This document shows, piece by piece, positions 24,572 to 32,507 of a DNA stretch of 44,210 bases. The notes under the pieces were generated by a model that was not told where the DNA came from, searched no databases, and was given only the letters and a program-made list of their open reading frames with translations. The stretch's first letter is position 1, and the number at the start of each line of letters is the position of its first letter. The stretch is from Candidatus Kaiserbacteria bacterium. Its GTDB lineage: Bacteria; Patescibacteriota; Minisyncoccia; Phycocordibacterales; UBA2100. The translations under genes were made by a program, and so were the position numbers. The stretch spans positions 1-44,210 of the forward strand of contig VGJQ01000005.1 in NCBI GenBank assembly GCA_016867375.1, written 5' to 3'.

Positions 24572-25075
24572 CTATTTGATGACAATGGGGATAGTAATCG
24601 AATCGTCGTTCTCGGGTAGGCCCGAAGGGTTGTCACGTAGGAGGATCAGGTCGGCCGGGCCCTTGTAGCCACCTTCGATCGTAACCGTGGATTTGAAGGT
24701 GACCAGCTCGGTGGTCATCCAGTCGGTCTGTGCCTGGGCATGCGTCCGAGCGATCTTATTGCCGTCCTTGTCGCGCACCATTACGGGAAATGACGCCTCG
24801 AAATACCAATTGCCAGGGGCCTGGCCCGTCACCTCAAATGTGCTACCCACCTCGCTCCCAGAGACCGGCAGAGATACCTGCACGCGCGCCGAGAGTGGCT
24901 GCTCGGGAGCGGGCGGTGTAAGCTCCGGCGTGGTGGCCTCTGACACCTCCGAGGGCGTGGTCGTGGCAGATGAAGAAGCGGAAGGTGATGCCGGCTGTGC
25001 AAAGATGATCCACCCGAGCACACCGATGATGACGAGCAGAAAGATGACTATGACAGACCAGATGAAATTACCCAT
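24572..25075 (-). CDS. Membrane-anchored Gmad2-domain protein
   Basis: A 167-residue protein with an N-terminal membrane span (WSVIVIFLLVIIGVLGWIIF), a Ser/Thr/Pro/Glu-rich linker, and a C-terminal Gmad2-type immunoglobulin-like domain (VSLPVSGSEVGSTFEVTGQA, then NWYFEASFPVMVRD and ending SITIPIVIK). Such domains occur in secreted or surface proteins of Gram-positive and Patescibacteria cells, with unknown binding partners. The start at 25075 follows a TAGTAT-type -10 box by 9 nt. Confidence 0.75.
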   Translation of the reverse strand: MGNFIWSVIVIFLLVIIGVLGWIIFAQPASPSASSSATTTPSEVSEATTPELTPPAPEQPLSARVQVSLPVSGSEVGSTFEVTGQAPGNWYFEASFPVMVRDKDGNKIARTHAQAQTDWMTTELVTFKSTVTIEGGYKGPADLILLRDNPSGLPENDDSITIPIVIK

Positions 25076-25189
25076 ATACACATGATACTACAAAGCGGGT
25101 GCGCGGGATATTACGAGAGGAACATCGCGCAGCTTCCGGAGACGAGGCCGGACGGCTGACACCATCTCTATATTTATTTACCATTGAAG

Positions 25190-25231
25190 GTACTTGTTTA
25201 TGATTCGCGACCGCGAATCATAAACAAGTAC
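25190..25231. repeat. Perfect 42-bp palindrome
   Basis: Arms of 20 nt (GTACTTGTTTATGATTCGCG and its complement) are separated by 2 nt. It lies in the 181-bp space between the Gmad2 gene and the metalloprotease gene. It has no T-run on either side, so it may be a cruciform, a regulator site or a REP-type repeat rather than a terminator. The remaining part of the gap (25082-25189) shows nothing recognisable. Confidence 0.8.
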
Positions 25232-25262
25232 GGAACCCCGCGTACCGTACCACCTCCCTTGA

Positions 25263-26252
25263 TCACTGTCCCGTCACGATCAGATACGCATCGGAAATCT
25301 TCGCCTTGAGGACCGTAATCGGGCTCTGCGCACATACCCGATCGAGCTCTGCTGCATCATCGGCAGTGAGCGCGATTTTGGTACCTCCATTGACCTCTGC
25401 CATGATCGCATAATCACCATCGACATGATCAAGACCGATGGCGTGCCCCATCTCATGCGCGAGGACGCGCACGAGCTTGAGATGATTTTCGTATTCAAAA
25501 ATGGTGATGCTGCGCCTGCCGATAGAGCTTTCATAGACTCCCTGCTCGAATTCTCCGCCCGTCGCATCACTGATTGTATTGTATGCGGATACGTTGAGAT
25601 TGAGAGATTTGGCGAGACTATTGAGCTTCACGACGAGCGCATTGACCGCATCAGCCTGCGCATTGACCTGAGCTTGTGATCGCTTGATATCCGCTTGCAT
25701 CTCAAGAAGACGATTCTTTTGCGCTTCCAATTCAGCAAACACACTCTGCGGGACACCACCCCGCGCATTCCACTGATCGACCTCAGCCTGGTAGCGCGCC
25801 GCTTCCTGCTTGAGCTTTTCGTTGTCTGCGATAAACGCCGCTTTCACCTTCAGATAGTCGGCCCGTGCGGTGTCGTACTGCACCTTGAGTGCATCGTATT
25901 CGGCACGGCCTTCGTCGAGATCATCTCCTATCGCACCGAGCTTCTGTGTCGTCTCCTGACGTGAATCATATTCGAAATCGATCACGACCTGTCCATGATC
26001 GGGATCATAGGCGAGCAACGCATGCCCGCTGACATCATTCCAAAGCGCCGCCGCTTTCTGCATATCGGCAAGCGCAGTCGTGGTCGCAAGGCCAAATTGC
26101 GGATTGATTGATCCGAGGCGATAGGTAATCGTTTCCCGACACGGAAAGACGACCGCGAAGGTCTGCGTATATACGACCTGGAGCGGGGCTCGCCATATCC
26201 ATATGGCGAGCCCCGCTAGTACGATCACCACGAGTGTCTTGATGAATTTCAT
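25263..26252 (-). CDS. Membrane-anchored matrixin-type zinc metalloprotease with coiled coil
   Basis: A 329-residue protein. Residues about 5-24 form a membrane anchor or signal; about 105-215 form a long coiled coil (many Gln, Glu, Lys and Ala); the catalytic site HEMGHAIGLDH is at about 266-276, followed by the methionine turn YAIM at about 281. This extended zinc site (HExxHxxGxxH) defines matrixins and related metzincins. The N-terminal half of the protease fold (TYRLGSINPQF, then QKAAALWNDVSG) precedes the coil, so the coiled coil appears to be inserted within the protease domain. It probably acts outside the membrane. A GAGGAT ribosome-binding stretch precedes the ATG. Confidence 0.8.
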   Translation of the reverse strand: MKFIKTLVVIVLAGLAIWIWRAPLQVVYTQTFAVVFPCRETITYRLGSINPQFGLATTTALADMQKAAALWNDVSGHALLAYDPDHGQVVIDFEYDSRQETTQKLGAIGDDLDEGRAEYDALKVQYDTARADYLKVKAAFIADNEKLKQEAARYQAEVDQWNARGGVPQSVFAELEAQKNRLLEMQADIKRSQAQVNAQADAVNALVVKLNSLAKSLNLNVSAYNTISDATGGEFEQGVYESSIGRRSITIFEYENHLKLVRVLAHEMGHAIGLDHVDGDYAIMAEVNGGTKIALTADDAAELDRVCAQSPITVLKAKISDAYLIVTGQ

Positions 26253-26279
26253 ATCCTCAAAGACCCCGGAGCGAACAGG

Positions 26280-26729
26280 CTATTTCTTCTTCGCCACTTT
26301 TTTGACGACCTTCTTCACTGTCTTGGCGGTTTTGGTGGCGCTTTTCTTTACCGTCTTTGCGGTCTTCTTCACACCTTTCTGCAATTCAGATGCAAGCTGA
26401 CTCCAGTTGGCCTTGAGCTCCTGTGTGGCCTTGGCGAGCTCTTTGACGTCGACATTCTTCACCGTCTTGTACTTCTTGCTCGCTTCGGTGATCACCGCCG
26501 AAAGCAGCTTCTTGTCGAACGCTTTCGCCTTCTTAGCCTGCTTGACCACGTCGGCCTTAAAGTCCTTCGCCCACTTCTTCGCAATCTTGCGATGCTTGAC
26601 CGCATCCTTGCTCGCGTAGAAATAATACCCGACCGCCGCAGCGCCAGCCGTCGCTACCGCTCCCGCGATCGCGCCGAGGCCTGCCGCCTCCTCGTTGCTC
26701 ATCCCCTTGCTTTTCATGTCATTTGCCAT
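26280..26729 (-). CDS. Lysine-rich histone-H1-like protein with hydrophobic N-terminus
   Basis: A 149-residue basic protein. After a short glycine/alanine-rich hydrophobic stretch (AGLGAIAGAVATAGAAAVGY, about 15-35) comes a Lys-rich helical part, ending in Lys-Thr-Ala-Lys-Lys-Val repeats like histone H1 tails. A role in DNA or polyanion binding is plausible, possibly tethered to the membrane by the hydrophobic stretch. The start at 26729 (MANDMKSKG) is favoured by position; an in-frame start at 26741 exists. Confidence 0.6.
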   Translation of the reverse strand: MANDMKSKGMSNEEAAGLGAIAGAVATAGAAAVGYYFYASKDAVKHRKIAKKWAKDFKADVVKQAKKAKAFDKKLLSAVITEASKKYKTVKNVDVKELAKATQELKANWSQLASELQKGVKKTAKTVKKSATKTAKTVKKVVKKVAKKK

Positions 26730-26768
26730 ACGCAAAGTCAATAGTGCTAACCGATAAATACCCCGTGC

Positions 26769-27050
26769 CTACTTACGTCCCTTCTTCGAGCTCATAAAGC
26801 GGCCAAGAGTCGATTGGAAAAAAGAGCGGAGAAATTTCAATTTGAATCCCTGCTCGCGCACATGATGGCGCAGATCGGCGATGTCTCCACGGACGAGATG
26901 ACTTTCCTCAGAAAAATCCTTCGAAATCTCCTCGACATGCGTGAGTATCTGGTAGATGCGCAATAGTATGAAGGCGATCAATAGCCCGACAAGGATGACC
27001 ACGACGGTCGTCACGAAGAAGAAAATGTCCATCTGCAAAAAATCGCTCAT
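26769..27050 (-). CDS. Small membrane protein
   Basis: A 93-residue protein with one N-terminal membrane span (IFFFVTTVVVILVGLLIAFI) and a charged helical tail that could form a coiled coil (THVEEISKDFSEESHLVRGD), ending basic (SSKKGRK). It resembles small anchor proteins but no family is recognised. TACAAT at 27057-27062 is 6 nt before the ATG, so the transcript is leaderless. It lies 39 nt upstream of the histone-like gene and may be cotranscribed with it. Confidence 0.65.
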   Translation of the reverse strand: MSDFLQMDIFFFVTTVVVILVGLLIAFILLRIYQILTHVEEISKDFSEESHLVRGDIADLRHHVREQGFKLKFLRSFFQSTLGRFMSSKKGRK

Positions 27051-27090
27051 AGCGCTATTGTACTACACTTCTTCAATAGGCAAGCGCAAA

Positions 27091-27125
27091 ACGAAAGCCG
27101 CCAAAGCGACTTTCGCTCGGCGGCT
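27091..27125 (-). terminator. Intrinsic terminator after the 70-residue protein gene
   Basis: Stem AGCCGCC/GGCGGCT with an inner AGCGA/TCGCT stem, followed on the minus strand by TTTCGTTTT. It begins at the stop codon of the gene at 27125. Confidence 0.7.
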
Positions 27126-27337
27126 CAATAGCCCAAACCTTCGCCGGACTCTTCCGGATCGGGATAGGGTTCTGCATCGGGGGACTCGCATCCTTTATGG
27201 ACTACAACATGCTTAGCCTTGTCATTGACGGGGGAAGCGTTTAGCTCCCCTATTGCACGAAATGTATCTCGTAGATGCCTATCGAATGCTCTTTCCAGGG
27301 GATCCTCGGAATAGCTGAGTGGACTACCCGCGCTCAT
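27125..27337 (-). CDS. Hypothetical acidic protein
   Basis: A 70-residue protein (MSAGSPLSYSEDPLERAFDR to EESGEGLGY) with an acidic, proline-rich C-terminus and no membrane span. No family is recognised. The ATG at 27337 has a good ribosome-binding site (AAGGAG, 6 nt spacing); an in-frame GTG at 27406 is less likely. A TATAAT at 27502-27507 gives a leader of about 160 nt, rich in GGGA and GGGGA repeats. The palindromic operator at 27520-27557 overlaps where the -35 of this promoter would be, so the PaaX-like regulator may control it. Confidence 0.55.
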   Translation of the reverse strand: MSAGSPLSYSEDPLERAFDRHLRDTFRAIGELNASPVNDKAKHVVVHKGCESPDAEPYPDPEESGEGLGY

Positions 27338-27519
27338 GACATTCTCCTTTTTAGCTACAGGGACAGTTTCCCCGACAAGACTGTAGCCCAAGAAGCGTAT
27401 TTTCACAAGCGTCCCTTATGTCCCCGTGTCCTATCCCTTTTGTTCCTTGTATCACAACATCCCTTGTATATCCCCGTCACCAGCGTCAGCCATAAGCGTC
27501 AATTATAAGTATCCTCTCA

Positions 27520-27557
27520 ACACACTAACTCTACGCTATAGCGTGTTTTTAGTGTAT
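27520..27557. promoter_or_regulatory. Nested palindromic operator, 3' of the PaaX-like gene 1
   Basis: ACACACTAA, 3 nt, TACGC-TATA-GCGTG, 3 nt, TTAGTGTAT: almost the same as the site at 28114-28151. It contains the stop codon of the PaaX-like gene and overlaps the -35 region of the downstream gene at 27125-27337. Confidence 0.65.
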
Positions 27558-28115
27558 GTGAAAATGCTGTTTTAGGAATCGGTCGCCCTCTAGCTCTTCG
27601 ACAACCAGATAGAGCATGTCTTTGCCGATCTTAAAATCTGCCTTGAGAAGCGTCATGAGGTCTTCGCAATCGTATGGGTACGCCCATACACTGTCTTGCA
27701 AACGCACAAAACCGATGCCACGAAGTGTCAAACGAACCTTATCTCGCATCCCCTTGCGATATTCGGGAATATCAAATATGAGGACCCGCCACCTGCCATC
27801 CCATCGCCTAGGCGCGCGCGATGCGGATTCGCGTGCCTTGATGACACGCAGCATCGCCTCCCCTTTCGCAGTGAGTCGGACTTTGAAACCGTCACGCTTG
27901 AGTAGTCCCTTGCGCACGAGACGATCGCGGGCTCGATTGATAACTTCTTTTTGGCGAGGTCCCGGAACGAGTCCGAGTTTGCCCATGGCGCCGACTACAT
28001 TTGGGGCGACCATAGCGATCCCAAGTAATCCCGCGAGTCCGACCGTACCTAAAATGAGTGAGGTAACGTCTTTGCGCCGCCGTTTCTTCTTGCTCGATTG
28101 CTCCAGATTTCCCAT
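27549..28115 (-). CDS. PaaX/Cas2-like protein with hydrophobic N-terminus, paralog 1
   Basis: A 188-residue protein: basic start, a hydrophobic stretch (about 18-45, LILGTVGLAGLLGIAMVAPN), a winged-helix-like part (about 50-90, VINRARDRLVRKGLLKRDG), then a PaaX C-terminal/Cas2-like ferredoxin fold (WDGRWRVLIFDIPEYRKGMR at about 105-124, DSVWAYPYDCEDL). PaaX-type proteins are transcription regulators; Cas2 shares the fold, but there is no CRISPR or cas gene here. Its start and stop codons both lie in copies of a nested palindrome (28114-28151 and 27520-27557), which suggests autoregulation. A TATACT -10 box within the palindrome is 6 nt before the ATG. Paralog at 34471-35046. Confidence 0.75.
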   Translation of the reverse strand: MGNLEQSSKKKRRRKDVTSLILGTVGLAGLLGIAMVAPNVVGAMGKLGLVPGPRQKEVINRARDRLVRKGLLKRDGFKVRLTAKGEAMLRVIKARESASRAPRRWDGRWRVLIFDIPEYRKGMRDKVRLTLRGIGFVRLQDSVWAYPYDCEDLMTLLKADFKIGKDMLYLVVEELEGDRFLKQHFHIH

Positions 28116-28151
28116 ACACTAAGTATACGCTATAGCGTAGGATTAGTGTAT
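28114..28151. promoter_or_regulatory. Nested palindromic operator at the start of PaaX-like gene 1
   Basis: ATACACTAA, 3 nt, TACGC-TATA-GCGTA, 3 nt, TTAGTGTAT. It covers the -10 box and the first base pairs of the start codon, so binding here would block transcription of the regulator gene. Confidence 0.7.
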
Positions 28152-28231
28152 CACGGGCGGAGACATTGCAAGCGGAGGCGTCAAACTATCGAGTGATGTG
28201 GTGACGCAAAGCAAACAGAGTAATGCGAAGA

Positions 28232-28717
28232 TTATTTTTCCTCGAGGTCGAGGCAGACGCTATTGATACAATACCGTTTGCCTGTCCCGAGCCTGTGCGA
28301 GGGGCCGATTGGGCCTGTCGGTCCGTCGTCAAAAATATGCCCGAGATGCGAGCCGCAGCGCGCGCAGGTGATCTCGGTGCGCGTCATACCATGCGAGGTG
28401 TCCGCGTGCGTCTCGACCGCTCCCGGCAGAGCCTGATCAAAAGACGGCCAGCCGGTGCCCGAATCGAATTTGGCATCAGAACTAAAAAGCGGATTACCGC
28501 AGGCGACGCAGGCATAGGTGCCGTCGGCTTTTTCGTGCACATACTGCCCCATAAACGGCGCCTCGGTCCCCTTCTCGCGCAGCACTTTATATTGTTCAGG
28601 AGTAAGCTTATTTTCCCAGTACTTTTCATCGTGAGCATCTCCCTGGCCCCGTAGAGAGCTTTGCTCTTCTTCGGGGTTCCATTCTTCTTCATGTTCGGGC
28701 ATGGGCTTTTTGGTCAT
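28232..28717 (-). CDS. msrB: Peptide methionine-R-sulfoxide reductase
   Basis: Repairs oxidised methionine (R-epimer) in proteins. The 161-residue protein has the MsrB fold: [18 protein letters not shown], the zinc-binding CVACG and CARCG pairs, [17 protein letters not shown], and the active-site segment [11 protein letters not shown]. The start at 28717 is set by a TATAAT at 28724-28729, 6 nt upstream; an open frame continues upstream to 28771 but has no family similarity. It is a single-gene unit. Confidence 0.94.
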   Translation of the reverse strand: MTKKPMPEHEEEWNPEEEQSSLRGQGDAHDEKYWENKLTPEQYKVLREKGTEAPFMGQYVHEKADGTYACVACGNPLFSSDAKFDSGTGWPSFDQALPGAVETHADTSHGMTRTEITCARCGSHLGHIFDDGPTGPIGPSHRLGTGKRYCINSVCLDLEEK

Positions 28718-28778
28718 GTGTGCATTATAGCCCGCCTCGAATCGCAAAGCGATCCGACGCGAGGCGGGCAAATCGCAT

Positions 28779-28808
28779 AAAAAGACCGCTCCGTTTTATG
28801 GGAGCGGT
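28779..28808 (-). terminator. Intrinsic terminator after the small membrane protein gene
   Basis: Stem ACCGCTCC/GGAGCGGT with an 8-nt loop, followed by CTTTTT on the minus strand, directly after the stop at 28809. Confidence 0.85.
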
Positions 28809-29156
28809 TTAAGGGCGAGATTTGCGATAGCCAACAGCGACGAGATACAACGCACCGAATACATAGATTGTGACAAAGCCCCAAATCGGAAGGATGGCCG
28901 CTTCGGTAACTATTTGGATGGCGGCGGACCTCGTCATGAATGCCCGTTCGGCGGGAGTGATATACCCCCACCGTACGAGTACAAAACATACATATACGTA
29001 TGCCAGTACAAACATTGCTGGTGTAAATAATCCGTACGTTAGATCGGCCAAATCAAATAGTAAGCCTGGCCAAAATACATCAAAGAGCGCGAGGCACAGG
29101 CCACCCGGTACCGCTGCCACAAACGGCGCACATAGCCATAGAACGACTTTTCGCAT
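28809..29156 (-). CDS. Small polytopic membrane protein
   Basis: A 115-residue protein with three or four hydrophobic segments (VVLWLCAPFVAAVPGGLCLA, then FTPAMFVLAYVYVCFVLVRW, and a C-terminal pair). No family is recognised. The start at 29156 follows a GGAGG ribosome-binding site by 8 nt; an in-frame ATG at 29171 precedes that site. It is flanked by terminators on both sides and is probably transcribed alone. Confidence 0.6.
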   Translation of the reverse strand: MRKVVLWLCAPFVAAVPGGLCLALFDVFWPGLLFDLADLTYGLFTPAMFVLAYVYVCFVLVRWGYITPAERAFMTRSAAIQIVTEAAILPIWGFVTIYVFGALYLVAVGYRKSRP

Positions 29157-29205
29157 CGAACCGTCCTCCACTTGTCCTCAAGTCATCATACATGAAAAAA
29201 GAAAT

Positions 29206-29232
29206 CGCGCCGGCCCAAGTAGGGTCGGCGCG
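29206..29232 (-). terminator. Intrinsic terminator of the ABC-TMD-like gene
   Basis: Stem CGCGCCGGCCC/GGGTCGGCGCG with a 5-nt loop (one G-T pair), followed by ATTTCTTTTTT on the minus strand. Confidence 0.85.
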
Positions 29233-29241
29233 AAAGATCGC

Positions 29242-30372
29242 TCATTGAGCCTCTTCATTCGGAGCGGTCACTTTCATGTACCAGTCCGCGAAGTATTGCC
29301 CGTTGAGTATGAGCTGTTGGAGATTACTCGCAAGCCCGATAGCTTCGGCTGTCCGCTCAATATAACCATTGAGGATGAACAACATGCCGAATTCCATCGT
29401 ACCGAGGCTGAAGTACCACGCCACGACCAAGATCGACAACATGCGCGTGAGGTCAAAGCAGAATTCTCTGAGATGACCATTTAACACAAGCAGGATGCCT
29501 GCCTTGATACTTGCGCGGACATATTGATTGACCGCCTCCTGAAGCCTAACGACATTGACCTGCGATCCGGACCACACCCAGTTCTTGAAAACGAACAGGA
29601 CTTCGGCCTTGGAACGATAGATCTCGTCGTGGACTTCGTTCTCCACATCTTGGAGATGATCCAGAGCACCTTGCTTAAAGTTGAAGCGGTCTGACAGTTT
29701 GCGCGTCAGATTCGCTACCACACAAGAGACAAGGAGCCCTGTGATAGCCACCGCCGAGAATACCGGTGCCTCCACCGCGAGATAGATGAAGTAGCAGAAG
29801 AAGCCGATCGCAACGAGAATTTTCGGTATGTCCGACATCATGGCAAGCAGAATGCTTGGCAAGACTTCTCGCGACGACTGAGCCGACGACTGCAAATTCT
29901 TCTCGGCAGGAGTCTCATCATTTTTCACACCATCGATGACTTCGAGGGTGATGTCGCCTTTCCCGTACGACTCGGCCGCAACGCGGATACTATCGTGAAT
30001 CGGGGTAAGAAAGCGGTCGACTGTCCATCGACACACGATCCATAAAAAGACGAAATGCATGATGCATTGCCAGAACGTCGCTTGATTAAGGACGTTATGG
30101 TCGACCGCCTCGGTGATGTACTTCATGGGCCAGTCGTACCATATGGTCATGGTCGCCCGCGCCGCGCTGGTCATAAACCCAAAAGCGATCAGCCATGGAT
30201 GCCTATCGGCGATCCGCAAGACCCCTTTCAAGATAACGCCCACGCGCTTAAGCGTGAGCACTTCTAGCCGTTCGCCGTTGCGCGATTTTATCCACTCCTC
30301 GAGATCTTTTCGGGAGAAGAGCTCTTCAAGAGCGCCCCACCCCTTAAGTGAAAGAGTAGCTACAAAGGACAC
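29242..30372 (-). CDS. ABC-exporter-like transmembrane domain protein without ATPase
   Basis: A 376-residue protein with about five or six membrane segments arranged as in the transmembrane domain of type IV ABC exporters: a first pair around 60-115, a central pair around 180-225 and a last pair around 305-345, joined by long polar helices. No Walker A, signature or Walker B motif follows, so the nucleotide-binding domain is missing rather than split by a frameshift. It may pair with a separate ATPase or be a stand-alone relative. A GTG start has a good ribosome-binding site (GGAGG), with TATAAT upstream near 30440. Confidence 0.55.
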   Translation of the reverse strand: MSFVATLSLKGWGALEELFSRKDLEEWIKSRNGERLEVLTLKRVGVILKGVLRIADRHPWLIAFGFMTSAARATMTIWYDWPMKYITEAVDHNVLNQATFWQCIMHFVFLWIVCRWTVDRFLTPIHDSIRVAAESYGKGDITLEVIDGVKNDETPAEKNLQSSAQSSREVLPSILLAMMSDIPKILVAIGFFCYFIYLAVEAPVFSAVAITGLLVSCVVANLTRKLSDRFNFKQGALDHLQDVENEVHDEIYRSKAEVLFVFKNWVWSGSQVNVVRLQEAVNQYVRASIKAGILLVLNGHLREFCFDLTRMLSILVVAWYFSLGTMEFGMLFILNGYIERTAEAIGLASNLQQLILNGQYFADWYMKVTAPNEEAQ

Positions 30373-30495
30373 GAGTCCTCCTTTTCTGCGGCTCGTCTGC
30401 CGCGTTGATTTTCAATGTACTTCCGTACACTAATGTAGAATTATACTCATTTTTTACGGAATGTCAATTGTCCAAAAGGCGACGCCTTTTGACTC

Positions 30496-32304
30496 CTAGC
30501 GCTTCGCTCGGGTGCGGTCGATCTCGGTGAGGCCTTGCTTGCGCAGGCGCACGGATGAAGGGGTGATCTCCAGGTACTCGTCTTCGGCGATCACTTCGAG
30601 GCCGCGCTCAATCGAGAGCTCAAAGGGCGGTATGAGCATGATCGCCTCGTCAGAAGACTTGGAGCGCATGTTGGTGAGCTGTTTGCCCTTGGTAGGATTG
30701 ACCGTCATCTCTTCACCCTTGGAGGTATTGCCGATCACCATACCTTCGTAAACCTCGGTCGCCGGATGGATGTAGAGCACACCACGCTCCTGAAGATTCC
30801 ATAGCGAGAAGCCGAGCGACTTGCCGGTCGCCATTGAGATCATCGAGCCGACTTGGCGGCGCTTGATCTCGCCGGCGTATGCCTTGAATCCGACGACGCG
30901 CGAGGACATGATCCCCTCCCCCTTGGTATCAAGGACAAACTGATTGCGATAGCCGAGAAGTCCGCGGGTAGGACCTTCGAAGATGAGACGCACTTGATTG
31001 TCATGAACCTTGAGATCTTTCATCACAAACTTGCGGATACCAAGCCGCTCGATGATGGGACCCTGGTATTCACTCGGGATGTCGATGATGACTTCCTCGT
31101 ACGGCTCGAGCTTCTCGCCATCCTCTTCGTGGAAAATGACTTGCGGCTGTGAGACCTGCATCTCATAGCCTTCGCGGCGCATATTCTCAAGTAGAATCGC
31201 GACATGGAGCTCGCCACGGCCAGAGACCTTGTATCCCGTATCTCCGCCGAAGGCGGATCCGCCTTCGGCGGAGAAATCGACTTTGAGGCCGACGTTGACT
31301 TCGAGCTCACGCTCGAGGCGCTCGCGAATCTGACGCGATGTTACATATTTGCCTTCGCGTCCGGCAAACGGAGAGTTGTTGACGAGAAAATTGAGTGTAA
31401 TGGTCGGCTCATCAATCGCGATCGCCGGCAGCGGCTGTGATGAAGCATCGGTCGTGATCGTCTCGCCGATGAAGATGTCTGCCAATCCAGCGATCATCGC
31501 GATGTCGCCCGCTTGCACTTCGCTTGCTTCGACTTTCGACAGGCCTTTAAAGGTGAACATCTTGGTGATCTTGCCGGTGCGCGATTCGCCTGAGGGCTTC
31601 TTGATCGTCACGGTGTCGCCGGTTTTCAGAGAGCCTTCGTATGCACGCACGATTGCGAGACGTCCGAGGAAATTGTCGTATGCGAGATTAAACGGCTGGA
31701 GCTTGGCAGACTTGGCTATCGCCTCTTCACTCGATGCGACGGGCACATACGCGAGGATAGTATCCAAAAGTGGCGTGAGATCGGTAGATGCATCGTCGAG
31801 CTTTTTCTTGGCAATCCCCTGTTTGCCGATCGCATAGACTATGGGGAAATCCGCCTGCTCATCTGAAGCGCCGAGCTCGAGGAAAAGCTCGAGCACCTGA
31901 TCTTCGCAGCGTGCCGGATCGGCGGCCGGTTTGTCGATCTTGTTGATCACCACGATCGGCTTGAGGCCGAGCTCGAGGGACTTCTTGAGGACGAAGCGCG
32001 TCTGTGGCATGGGTCCCTCCTGCGCGTCGACGACGAGGAGCACCGAGTCGATGGAGCGCAGCACGCGCTCGACCTCGGAGCCAAAGTCCGCGTGGCCCGG
32101 TGTGTCGACGATATTGATCTTGGTGTCTTTATAGAAGGTCGCGGCGTTCTTGGAATAGATGGTGATACCGCGCTCGCGCTCAAGCGTATTGGAGTCCATT
32201 GAGACACCCTCTTCAGCGACACCCGTCTGTCGCAAGAGCGCATCCGTCAGCGTGGTCTTGCCGTGGTCGACGTGGGCTATGATGGCTATGTTTCTGATTT
32301 CCAT
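30496..32304 (-). CDS. typA: Ribosome-associated GTPase TypA/BipA
   Basis: A translational GTPase of the EF-G family that binds the ribosome and aids 50S assembly, especially in stress. The 602-residue protein begins [19 protein letters not shown] (P-loop at about 10-18), has RGITIYSKN, the DTPGHADFG switch II and NKIDKPAAD, and the C-terminal TypA domains ([20 protein letters not shown], then RSKSSDEA). A palindrome at 31241-31274 adds about seven residues ([10 protein letters not shown] region) before VSGRGELH compared with usual family sequences. The ATG at 32304 is chosen by homology. The gene follows a structured leader with an intrinsic terminator (32329-32424) only 24 nt upstream, so expression likely depends on readthrough. 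Confidence 0.95.
   Translation of the reverse strand: MEIRNIAIIAHVDHGKTTLTDALLRQTGVAEEGVSMDSNTLERERGITIYSKNAATFYKDTKINIVDTPGHADFGSEVERVLRSIDSVLLVVDAQEGPMPQTRFVLKKSLELGLKPIVVINKIDKPAADPARCEDQVLELFLELGASDEQADFPIVYAIGKQGIAKKKLDDASTDLTPLLDTILAYVPVASSEEAIAKSAKLQPFNLAYDNFLGRLAIVRAYEGSLKTGDTVTIKKPSGESRTGKITKMFTFKGLSKVEASEVQAGDIAMIAGLADIFIGETITTDASSQPLPAIAIDEPTITLNFLVNNSPFAGREGKYVTSRQIRERLERELEVNVGLKVDFSAEGGSAFGGDTGYKVSGRGELHVAILLENMRREGYEMQVSQPQVIFHEEDGEKLEPYEEVIIDIPSEYQGPIIERLGIRKFVMKDLKVHDNQVRLIFEGPTRGLLGYRNQFVLDTKGEGIMSSRVVGFKAYAGEIKRRQVGSMISMATGKSLGFSLWNLQERGVLYIHPATEVYEGMVIGNTSKGEEMTVNPTKGKQLTNMRSKSSDEAIMLIPPFELSIERGLEVIAEDEYLEITPSSVRLRKQGLTEIDRTRAKR
31241..31274. repeat. Perfect 34-bp palindrome inside typA
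   Basis: Two 17-nt arms without a loop (TCTCCGCCGAAGGCGGA and its complement). It is read in frame as [11 protein letters not shown] and falls at a point where most TypA proteins are shorter, so it looks like an in-frame insertion of a REP-type palindrome. Confidence 0.75.
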
Positions 32305-32328
32305 ATGAAGAATTGATCGCGATACAAC

Positions 32329-32424
32329 AAAAAATGCCTGGCCAAAACAGGCAGGCACACGTGCGCGACCAATTTTTGTTAGCCGAAGGCGTTACAAAAA
32401 TGGAAGTGCCCTTGTGGTGCTACC
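32329..32424 (-). promoter_or_regulatory. Structured typA leader with terminator (candidate attenuator)
   Basis: A promoter TTGACT-17 nt-CACAAT (about 32430-32460) would start an RNA near 32424. The RNA has GCACCACAAGGGCACTTC (32403-32420), an A/T hairpin ATTTTTGT/ACAAAAAT capped by GCC-TTC-GGC (32372-32401), GGTCGCG, then a terminator TGCCTG/CAGGCA followed by six T (32328-32353). The typA ATG lies 24 nt further on with no promoter between. The 18-nt motif, the A/T hairpin and GGTCGCG recur in the RNA before the pseudouridine synthase at 41714. The layout is that of an attenuator or riboswitch; no known family is recognised. Confidence 0.6.
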
Positions 32425-32468
32425 AATACCTGTATTGTGCACGAAATCGCTCCATAAGTCAACAAAAA

Positions 32469-32500
32469 ATCCCGGCATCGCAGTGGAGCGATGTCGGGAT
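32469..32500 (-). terminator. Intrinsic terminator of the gene at 32508
   Basis: Thirteen-base-pair stem ATCCCGGCATCGC/GCGATGTCGGGAT with one G-T pair and a 6-nt loop, followed by TTTTTTG on the minus strand. Confidence 0.88.
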
Positions 32501-32507
32501 CAATGCG

